Below are positions 38,812 to 46,296 of a DNA stretch of 64,000 nucleotides, one piece after another (within the stretch, counting starts at the first letter, position 1; every line of letters begins with the position of its first letter). Source of the DNA: Leptospira stimsonii (GTDB taxonomy: Bacteria > Spirochaetota > Leptospiria > Leptospirales > Leptospiraceae); the NCBI RefSeq assembly GCF_003545875.1, contig NZ_QHCS01000001.1:1189501-1253500 (forward strand), given 5' to 3'. The notes beneath the pieces were generated by a model, which made no database searches, was not told where the DNA came from, and saw only the letters and a program-made list of their open reading frames with translations. Position numbers and translations under genes: made by a program.

Positions 38812-41046
38812 ATGTCCAGACTGCTTGATCGTTTCACAAAAAAGTCGAAGAAAAGAATTCTCTGGGAAGAACTTCCGAACTTGCACTCGGATTCGGAAGA
38901 CCCGGATTTATTAATCCGAAGTCTGATTTCGGAAAAACTCGCCCTCGGAATTCGAGAGATCGTTTTTTGTCTTCCTTCGAAGGAAGCCGAACGTCTCAAA
39001 AAGTCTCACGACTTTCCTAAACTCGTTAGAGATCTAAAACACGGCGGTTTTACAATTTCTTCGGGCGATAGCGACAAAATTCTTTCCGGAATCGGAGAAT
39101 CGTCCGAGAAGTTTTTCAATTTTTTAAAAAACCGACCTCAACCGTCCGCGTGTTTAGTTTGGACGGGGCACGGACTTGCAAAAGATTTAGAATTAAAATA
39201 TCATGATTTTCTAAAACATCCCCATGCGGTTCATTCTTATAATCGGGAAGCGGAACCGTTTCGTCCTTCCCGGTTTACGATCCGTGTGAAGTTGCTTTCG
39301 ATCGTTTCAGCGATCATCATGATCAGTATGAGTCTTATGATTACGATGGCTACATACTTCTTCCGGAAATACAGTGAAATTCTTATCCAAGAATATAACC
39401 TTTCCCTCGCGAGATTGACCGGACTTCAACTTAGCGGAAGGCTGAAAGAAGCGACCTTGAAGATCCAAGACTTTCGTCCTGTCGAATCTGAAAAATTCTT
39501 CCGTGCGAACGGAAATGCAGTCGCCTATGTTCGTTTTAAATTAAGACCCGGAGAATCCGTTCGAGAAATCAGCTCCCTTTTTTGGAATCTGAAATTCTTA
39601 AAAAATAATTCCGTCACCGGAGTCCCCGATCCAGAAGCTCTGAAAGCCGCCTTGGAAAAGGCGTCTTCTCGACTTTCTGGAACATTAGAAGTTCTGAATG
39701 TTTCTTCCGAGTTCGGTTTTCCCGCCGTTGCGGTTCTTTTGCCCGTCTCCAATGGGACAGAAATTTCGGGTTTGGTCTTTTCTGCGACGGAGTTTTTGGA
39801 TTCTTTTCTCGCGGTTCGTCAAACCGATTTTTTCCAGATGTTCGTCGTGGATTCTTCCGGTAATTTGATCGCTCACTCGAACGATAAGGAGGCGATCTCT
39901 AATAAGGATTATAAAAAACATCCCCTTGTGGAAACCATGCTTCGAAGCCCGTCCGATAACGGTTCACAGCGCTTCGACTTTGAAGAAAGGGAAGTGTTGG
40001 GCTCCTATCAACAGTTGGAAGTTGGCGGCCTTGGTGTCATTTCCACGTTAGACGCCGATCTCGCCTTCGAAGCGGTATATAAGATCAGAAGACAAAATCT
40101 TTTGATCATGATTTCCGTTTTATCGGTTGCATTCTTTGTCGTTTTTGTATTTTCGCGATCGCTTACGATTCCGATCATACAACTGTTGCAGGCGACTCGC
40201 AAGGTAGAACAGGGGAACTATGCGGTCGACATTCGACCTACGACCCACGACGAAGTCGGCGTTCTTACAAACTCATTCTTGCGAATGGCGAGAGGTCTCG
40301 AGGAAAGGGAGAAGATCAAAGATACGTTCGGTAAATTCGTCAACAAGGAGATCGCAGAAAGAGCGTTGTCGTCCGATCTGAAATTGGGCGGAGAGAATCG
40401 GGAAGTCACGGTTTTCTTTTCAGACCTTCGCAATTTCACCGGGATGTCCGAAAAGATGAAACCGGAAGAAGTCGTGGAATTCTTGAATCAATATTTCACT
40501 GAGATGGTGGAATGTATTTACCTCACACAGGGAATCGTGGATAAGTTTATCGGCGACGCGGTTATGGCCCATTGGGGCGCGCTCGTTCACGACGGAAACG
40601 AACCTAAGAATGCTATCAACGCGGCCTTACTAATGCGAAGAGCTTTGATCGAGTTCAATCGGCAAGGACAAGAAATCGGACGTCCGTTTACGAGATTCGG
40701 TTGCGGAATCAATTCAGGTCCTGTGATCGTCGGTCAGATCGGTTCCGAAAAAAAATTAGAGTTCACCGTGATCGGAGATACGGTCAATCTCGCTTCCAGG
40801 ATCGAATACTTAAACAAAGAATTCGGAACGGACATCTTGATTTCCGAAAGCACTTATCTTCAAGCAAAGGATTATTTTCAATTCGTGGAACTTCCTCCCG
40901 TTTGGATAAGAGGAAAGGAAAAACCGCAGAGCATTTACGCCGTTTTAGGTTGGAAGGATGATCAGGATTGTCCTAAATCCTTGGAAGAATTGCGCACGTT
41001 ATGCGGCATTCCGGACCCAGAATCACCTTCCCGGTCTTTAGCATGA
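38812..41046 (+). CDS. Membrane adenylyl cyclase with Cache-like sensor and HAMP domain
   Basis: The 744-residue protein has a soluble N-terminal region, a membrane helix (about 163-185), an extracytoplasmic sensor, a second helix (about 423-443), a HAMP linker and a class III cyclase domain from about residue 530. The cyclase domain keeps both metal aspartates, in FFSDLRNFT and DKFIGDAVMA. Lysine in SEKKLEFTV and aspartate in IGDTVNLASRIE fit adenine recognition. NLASR supplies the transition-state residues. It should make cAMP in response to an external signal. The start of the next gene overlaps the stop by four bases. Confidence 0.92.
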   Translation: MSRLLDRFTKKSKKRILWEELPNLHSDSEDPDLLIRSLISEKLALGIREIVFCLPSKEAERLKKSHDFPKLVRDLKHGGFTISSGDSDKILSGIGESSEKFFNFLKNRPQPSACLVWTGHGLAKDLELKYHDFLKHPHAVHSYNREAEPFRPSRFTIRVKLLSIVSAIIMISMSLMITMATYFFRKYSEILIQEYNLSLARLTGLQLSGRLKEATLKIQDFRPVESEKFFRANGNAVAYVRFKLRPGESVREISSLFWNLKFLKNNSVTGVPDPEALKAALEKASSRLSGTLEVLNVSSEFGFPAVAVLLPVSNGTEISGLVFSATEFLDSFLAVRQTDFFQMFVVDSSGNLIAHSNDKEAISNKDYKKHPLVETMLRSPSDNGSQRFDFEEREVLGSYQQLEVGGLGVISTLDADLAFEAVYKIRRQNLLIMISVLSVAFFVVFVFSRSLTIPIIQLLQATRKVEQGNYAVDIRPTTHDEVGVLTNSFLRMARGLEEREKIKDTFGKFVNKEIAERALSSDLKLGGENREVTVFFSDLRNFTGMSEKMKPEEVVEFLNQYFTEMVECIYLTQGIVDKFIGDAVMAHWGALVHDGNEPKNAINAALLMRRALIEFNRQGQEIGRPFTRFGCGINSGPVIVGQIGSEKKLEFTVIGDTVNLASRIEYLNKEFGTDILISESTYLQAKDYFQFVELPPVWIRGKEKPQSIYAVLGWKDDQDCPKSLEELRTLCGIPDPESPSRSLA

Positions 41047-42638
41047 AACTTTACTCCAAATTCAGAAAGGAAATCCAAGTAGGAGCTTTGTCTTTATTCG
41101 TATTTGCGATTTCCCTTTTTCTTTTTTGGAAAGAAGATACGGCGGATTTCGGAGAAGGGAGAAAGGAAACCGTCGGAAATATCACGTTCAAATATAGAAC
41201 CGCTCAGAGAAAATTTTCGGATCGGATGATTTGGCAGGATGTGGAGCAGAATTTTCCGATCTTTAACCACGATTCGGTGAGAACCGATGAGTTATCGGAA
41301 GCGGTGATTACTCTTTCATCCGGAACAAAATTCGAACTTGATCCGAGATCGATGATCGTGATCAACTTAAAAGAGGATGAGGAACTATTGGAACTGGAGG
41401 AAGGTTCCGTTCGAGTTCAATCCGAAAAACCGGTAACTCTAACTTCCGGAAAAACAACTATTAAATCGGAAAACCAATCCACTCTGTTTCGCCTAACGCG
41501 AGGGGAAAGCGGCGAAGAGAACGTCATAGAATCCACAAAAGGGAGTTTGCGATGGATCGGTTCGAACAAGGAAAGTGTCGTTCTCAAAGAAGGAGAAAAG
41601 GCGAAGTTTGTAAACGATTCTTTCGCTCAGATTCGGGATGAATGGAAGCTTTTAGAACCGCAGGACAATCATCGAATTTTTCCCGATTCGGGAGAGGCGA
41701 AAATCTCCTTTCGCTGGAATTCGAACGGCGGGGCATCCGGATTTTTAGAAATTTCATTGAATCGAAATTTTTCTCCGCTGATTCTTAAAAAAGAAATCAA
41801 AGGGGAATCGGCGGATACAAATCTTCCTGAAGGTATTTATTATTGGAGAATATTGTCTTCCGATCGAAAGAAAAATTCGGAGACCAGAAAATTTAGAGTT
41901 CTTCCGAATCCCCCAGTGACTCTTCTCTTCCCATTAAAAAATACTTTGCTAGAAGGAAGTTCTCTGCAATCCTTTCGATGGAAACCTTCTCGATTAGCCA
42001 CGGGATACATTCTTGAAATTTCGGAATCCGTCGATTTTAAAAAGGGTCTGCGGCAATTGACCGTGTTTAAAACTTCGATTTCGATTTCGATTCCGCTTTC
42101 CGCAGGGAAATATCACTGGAGGGTAAAGTCGTTTTCGAATTTGCCGGGAACGGAATCAATTTCGGAAACAAGATCCTTTCAGGTGGAGAAAAACGAATCC
42201 GCTCCGCAAGAACTGCTTTCCGCGGAAACAAATCCTGAAACAAAAACGGTTCCGAAAGAAGAATCGAAAGAAAAAGAAAATCAGCTTCCAAAGGAAGTGT
42301 CCAGTCTCCCGGTTTTGGTTTTTCCTGTCAAAGGCAGAGTGGTCGATATGACTGGGCAAAATTCAATTGTATTCCGATGGAAACACGGAACCGCTTCTCG
42401 AGATCAAAAATGGGGTCTAACCCTGTACGGAGCAAAAGGAGAATCGATTCTAAAACGAAGCGTAAACGGAGAATCATTTCGTCTGACGGATCTCAGCGTT
42501 TTGGATGTGGGAAAATTCTCTTGGTCCTTGTCACAGGATGGAAACGATTCCAACCAAGTTCGATCCGACTTTAGGATCGAATTGAGGGAAGACTTAGCGG
42601 CTCCGGAAGCGAAGGCCAGCGGAAAAAAAGGGGAATAA
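41043..42638 (+). CDS. FecR-domain membrane protein with repeated beta-sandwich segments
   Basis: The protein has one N-terminal membrane helix (EIQVGALSLFVFAISLFLFW). A FecR-like stretch follows, with VITLSSGTKFELDPRSMIVI and LLELEEGSVRVQSEKPV. Three later segments rich in beta structure recur (FRWNSNGGASGFLEISL, FRWKPSRLATGYILEIS, FRWKHGTA) and look like fibronectin-type modules, split by a Lys/Glu-rich linker. It probably lies in the periplasm. The ATG at 41043 overlaps the cyclase stop (ATGA), so I prefer it to the in-frame upstream start at 41001. Confidence 0.82.
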   Translation: MKLYSKFRKEIQVGALSLFVFAISLFLFWKEDTADFGEGRKETVGNITFKYRTAQRKFSDRMIWQDVEQNFPIFNHDSVRTDELSEAVITLSSGTKFELDPRSMIVINLKEDEELLELEEGSVRVQSEKPVTLTSGKTTIKSENQSTLFRLTRGESGEENVIESTKGSLRWIGSNKESVVLKEGEKAKFVNDSFAQIRDEWKLLEPQDNHRIFPDSGEAKISFRWNSNGGASGFLEISLNRNFSPLILKKEIKGESADTNLPEGIYYWRILSSDRKKNSETRKFRVLPNPPVTLLFPLKNTLLEGSSLQSFRWKPSRLATGYILEISESVDFKKGLRQLTVFKTSISISIPLSAGKYHWRVKSFSNLPGTESISETRSFQVEKNESAPQELLSAETNPETKTVPKEESKEKENQLPKEVSSLPVLVFPVKGRVVDMTGQNSIVFRWKHGTASRDQKWGLTLYGAKGESILKRSVNGESFRLTDLSVLDVGKFSWSLSQDGNDSNQVRSDFRIELREDLAAPEAKASGKKGE

Positions 42639-42642
42639 ACGA

Positions 42643-43461
42643 TTGAGATCATTATGCGCAAATCTTCTGGTTCTGCTCTGCCTATTTATTAGTAATTCTG
42701 CATATTCGGAAGATAAGAAATACACGTATTATATAGAATGGAACGAAGTAAAGGGAAACAACGGTTATAAAATCGAAATCAGAAAGAAATCTCTCGAAGA
42801 TACGCTCGTTATGGAAGAAAAAATTTCCGTAAACAGCTTGGAATTTAGGATTCCTGCAGGAGAATACGAATTTAGAATTTCAGCGCTCAATCGATTTGGA
42901 AAACCTTCTTCTTGGAGCCAGTGGTCCGCGTTCGTCGTGGAGCAGGATCGCCCGAAAAGTGCGGTGGATGCCGAGAAGAAACAAGCGTTAGCGGGGAATT
43001 CTCAGTGGAAGGTTTTCATTCCGGGTTTACTTCCTTTGGAAAAAAAAGAATACGGTAGAGCGTCTCTGGTTCTTTTCTGGTTCGGCGCTCTCGCGGTTGC
43101 GGGTAACGCGGAAAGAACTGCCGGAAATTCACTTTCTCAATCGGGCACGAACGATTCCGCCTTTTTAACGTTAGTAGCGTTGACATCCCCGCTTCCAGTC
43201 AGTTATTTCTTTCTTCATCAGAGGGAAGAGGACAAAAAAGAATACGATCGACATCAAAATAATCAGGTGAGTATAGGCGTATTAGCCCTTTTGAGCTACG
43301 GATTGAACGCCTGGTTGGAAAAACGTTCTTTTCAATCTACATCCGTTCTGATAGAATCAAAACCGGAATACAGCACAAGATGGGCTTACCCAAGTTCACA
43401 AACAAATTCGATCTTTTCTTTGGGAAGGGTCGAGATCAGTTTTCGAAAAGAGCTCGAGTGA
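42643..43461 (+). CDS. Exported protein with a fibronectin type III-like domain and membrane segments
   Basis: The 272-residue protein starts at TTG, with AAGGGGAATAAACGA upstream and only four bases after the previous stop. A signal peptide ends near NSAYSED. Residues about 25-100 resemble a fibronectin type III domain (YYIEWNEVKGNNGYKIEIR, GEYEFRISALNRFG). The C-terminal half has two or three hydrophobic stretches (LVLFWFGALAVAG, AFLTLVALTSPLPVSYFF) and may be membrane-embedded. It is part of the cyclase-FecR operon. Function unknown. Confidence 0.75.
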   Translation: MRSLCANLLVLLCLFISNSAYSEDKKYTYYIEWNEVKGNNGYKIEIRKKSLEDTLVMEEKISVNSLEFRIPAGEYEFRISALNRFGKPSSWSQWSAFVVEQDRPKSAVDAEKKQALAGNSQWKVFIPGLLPLEKKEYGRASLVLFWFGALAVAGNAERTAGNSLSQSGTNDSAFLTLVALTSPLPVSYFFLHQREEDKKEYDRHQNNQVSIGVLALLSYGLNAWLEKRSFQSTSVLIESKPEYSTRWAYPSSQTNSIFSLGRVEISFRKELE

Positions 43462-43490
43462 ATTCTGCGATTCAAAAGATCGGAGGATTT

Positions 43491-44207
43491 ATGCACGCGA
43501 TGTTTCAGTATATTATAAAATATAAATATATTGTTTTCTTTGTTTTTATATCGCGCTGTTCCGCTCCTTTTCCGGATCTAAATTCGGGCGCTTTGTTTTT
43601 GGCGCTTTTAAATACCAACGCTAATTCTCAAATTCCCAGTTCTTCGACCGACCCGAATCTTGCCTTTAAATATCTTTTTGTGACTACCGGGACCTACTCG
43701 GGACTATTGGGTGCTGGGACAGTAACTGGAGCGGATTCCGTCTGTAGCGCCGAGAAAAATGCAAACTTTGCTTCTTTGCCCGGAACCGGGGCCGACTATA
43801 AAGCTCTGATCGTGTCCAACTTGGCTCCCATTCGAAGAGCCTGTAATGCGACCGCAAACTGTACAAACAGCGCGGAGAATTCGAATTGGGTTCTTCTCGC
43901 AAATCGAGATTATTATCGAGGCACGGTGGCGAACCCGGTGAAAGTCTTTACTACAAACTCGGCGGGCATTGCGATCTTTCCGATCGTATCGTTCCTCGAT
44001 TTGAGTGCGGCAAACCTATGGTGGACTGGATTGGCGAACGACTGGACGATCAGCGTTGGCGATACGTGCAATAATTGGGCGGATGGAAGTGGTGCTTCCA
44101 CCGGTGAATTCGGCGCCGGCTCCGTAACGAATGCGAATGCGATCAACTCGGGCGGTTTTTCGGATCCATGCAACTTAGCAAAAAAATTAGTCTGTGTACG
44201 ACAATAA
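43491..44207 (+). CDS. DUF1554-family lipoprotein
   Basis: The lipoprotein signal ends FISRC and the mature part matches the leptospiral DUF1554 domain: YLFVTTGTYSG, VTGADSVCSAEKNANFASLP and DYKALIV early. Mid-protein WWTGLANDW, the cysteine-rich GDTCNNWADGSG and the terminal LVCVRQ follow. The domain has a C-type-lectin-like feel, but I would not push this. The start at 43491 has GGAGG five bases upstream. It lies 30 bases after the FN3-like gene, so it is the last gene of the cyclase operon. Most likely exposed on the outer membrane. Confidence 0.88.
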   Translation: MHAMFQYIIKYKYIVFFVFISRCSAPFPDLNSGALFLALLNTNANSQIPSSSTDPNLAFKYLFVTTGTYSGLLGAGTVTGADSVCSAEKNANFASLPGTGADYKALIVSNLAPIRRACNATANCTNSAENSNWVLLANRDYYRGTVANPVKVFTTNSAGIAIFPIVSFLDLSAANLWWTGLANDWTISVGDTCNNWADGSGASTGEFGAGSVTNANAINSGGFSDPCNLAKKLVCVRQ

Positions 44208-44466
44208 TTCAGTATCTGTCTATCGTCTAACGTGATTCCTTACGAGCGGTTCTCTTTTTGTCCTCGCTCATAGGGAAGAAACGAATTTTGATTTATTTTG
44301 ATTTTCAAGAAATGAATCTTTTTTCTATAAGCTCGTTTAAACAGTAAATTAGAGAATACTGTAATTCTAATATTCTTGTTCGGAATATAAGAAAGTTAGA
44401 TGCAATTTTATAGGAAACTTCAAATAAAACTGGCCGATCCGATTTTTATATTTAGTTTTGCATTCT

Positions 44467-44903
44467 ATGAAGGAAAATTTTTTCCAGAGGATCCTGCACC
44501 TTTTGTTTCTTTGCGGATGTAGCGAGATCGACGGACCGCAGTTGGTAACTGAAGAGACTTTCGAGGATCGAAAATCTTCAGCGATTCGATGGAAACTACT
44601 TTTATGTTTTCCGGTTGATCCGTCTCAGGTTCCATCGACAAAAACCGATTTTTGAGTTCGATTCTTACCGGAGTTGTCTCAGGATTTTCTTCTGTCATTC
44701 CTGACAAAGGGGCGCTTTATCTCGAAAAAGACGTCGATTTTTGCGAGAAGAGTTTGTTTGTAACTCCTTGCGGGAATATCTTGGAGGAATTTGCGCTCAA
44801 TCATATGAGCACCTTGATTCAATCCTGCGAACCGGAGATTGCGTGCATGGGTGGAAAAGACCATCCCGGTACAGGAACCTTCTTCATTGACTGGGATCGA
44901 TAA
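44467..44903 (+). pseudogene. Small lipoprotein gene broken by a one-base frameshift
   Basis: The first part (44467-44655) starts with a lipoprotein signal ending LFLCGC and stops after STKTDF. The second part goes on in another frame from 44652 to 44903 (SSILTGVVSGFSSVIPDKGA and further). The join lies in a run of five T at 44648-44652. A sixth T would read STKTDFLSSILTG and make one lipoprotein of about 145 residues. The cysteines of the second half (FCEKSL, TPCGNI, SCEPEIAC) suggest a folded domain. A sequencing error, a real mutation or slippage could explain it. Confidence 0.65.
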
Positions 44904-44927
44904 TCGTTTAACAACTTTGATAAACGA
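44904..44927. terminator. Short inverted repeat between convergent genes
   Basis: TCGTTTA (44904-44910) pairs with TAAACGA (44921-44927). It lies between the lipoprotein remnant and the convergent exosortase gene. Only 7 bp and no T-run, so a weak call. Confidence 0.35.
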
Positions 44928-44946
44928 CGAAATGTAAAAGAGCCGG

Positions 44947-46296
44947 TCAAAGCGGAGGATTGGAAAGAGATTCTAAGATTCTACGGAGTTCCTTTTCTTC
45001 GGGTCCGTATAAATTCCACTGAATCACATCCGATCCTTGAAAACGTTTCCATCGCCAATCGCCGGTGGAGGAAGCTCTGTGTGGTGCGGTTTTTTTATCA
45101 CCTTTGAGTTCATCCGAGTAGGGTTTTTCCGAAATTGAATACCACCACAAAAGAGTCGGTTCTTCTCCCGAAGGACTTTTGAGCCGGGCTTTCTGAATTC
45201 CATCGTCTTCTCCTTGTTCAACGAATGAAAAACCGACGGCCTCGAAACAAATTCTTGGATCATGTCCAGTTCCGATTGCAAACAGATCACGCTTTAGGAT
45301 CAGATAGTTTTTTTCGAAACGATAGGTTGCGATTCGAGAGTCTTCTCGAGTCGAATCAGGATCCAATTCGAAGGAGAGAATTTTGCGCGGCCAAGTGTGC
45401 GTTTTCGGTGAGATATAAAAATCTCGCGTAAGAAACGCGAACGTTAAAACGGGAAGAAGCCACAACGCAGTTTTCGGGGGAAATTTCAAAATCGTTCGAG
45501 AAAGGTATGGAGACTCGTTATCGGAAGATTTCGGGAAAAAGAGCGCGATCAAACCCAAAGGAACAACAACTCCGCAGATAAAAAATATCGTTCCCACGAA
45601 CTCATGTCTCCAGGATGCGGCCGGAATATTAAAAAGAACTAATACAACGACTCGGATCCAATTGGAAAAAAACCAAAGAGGAATCGCAAGAATCGAAATC
45701 AACGCCGCACCTTTGCGATCGGAACGAAGCAAAAAGGCGACTGCGAGAAGAAGCGAGGCAAGACCCATTTTCATTCCTTCGCATGCCTTATCCACGGTGA
45801 ACGGCATCCCGTTGTAAAAAATCCGGTTTCCAAGAGCGGAAGAAGACGGATCGAAAAAGCGCAAAAACCAAGCGCTCCATTTTGTTACGAGCAATCGAAG
45901 TTGAAATCCCAAAAAGAGAGAGCCGAATCCGGTGACCGGTGGAATTGCAAAAACGAAAAACGGAGCAGGCCAGGTAAAACGGATTCCGCTTCCATGGAGA
46001 AGCGCGAGGAGATTCCAAAAAGATCCGATCCAAACGAGACTCAATCTTTGATAAAAAATTCCCGCGATAACGAAGGAGGAGCCCGGCAAAAAGAGCCAGG
46101 CGTTTGCCGGCTTCTTATCTTTACTAAGAAAGAGCGGTAAAAAAAGAAGCGGATACAACTCAAACGTAGAACGAATGCTAAGCAATCCCCTTCCTACGAG
46201 ACCCATCGGAATCAAACACACTCCGATCAACGCGAAAATAGAAAGAATCGTTTTATGAGACGCAGACATTCGATTCACTCTAATTCGGAAACACAT
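44947..46296 (-). CDS. Exosortase (XrtN/XrtK-like transpeptidase-type sorting enzyme)
   Basis: The 449-residue protein has at least eight membrane helices in its first 290 residues. The exosortase triad is visible: C172 in DKACEGMKMG, R215 in SNWIRVVVLV and H231 in WRHEFVGTIFF. The C-terminal 150 residues form a periplasmic EpsI-like extension. Exosortases cleave PEP-CTERM tails and release or relocate the substrate. The start ATG follows directly on the stop of the VIT-domain gene (TGAATG), so the two are coupled; an ATG at 46269 is an alternative. The subclass is uncertain. Confidence 0.86.
   Translation of the reverse strand: MCFRIRVNRMSASHKTILSIFALIGVCLIPMGLVGRGLLSIRSTFELYPLLFLPLFLSKDKKPANAWLFLPGSSFVIAGIFYQRLSLVWIGSFWNLLALLHGSGIRFTWPAPFFVFAIPPVTGFGSLFLGFQLRLLVTKWSAWFLRFFDPSSSALGNRIFYNGMPFTVDKACEGMKMGLASLLLAVAFLLRSDRKGAALISILAIPLWFFSNWIRVVVLVLFNIPAASWRHEFVGTIFFICGVVVPLGLIALFFPKSSDNESPYLSRTILKFPPKTALWLLPVLTFAFLTRDFYISPKTHTWPRKILSFELDPDSTREDSRIATYRFEKNYLILKRDLFAIGTGHDPRICFEAVGFSFVEQGEDDGIQKARLKSPSGEEPTLLWWYSISEKPYSDELKGDKKTAPHRASSTGDWRWKRFQGSDVIQWNLYGPEEKELRRILESLSNPPL

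Noticed and set aside
44458..44903. Two independent small genes
   Set aside because: The second half lacks its own start signal and reads on smoothly from the first if one T is added, so one broken lipoprotein gene is the simpler view.
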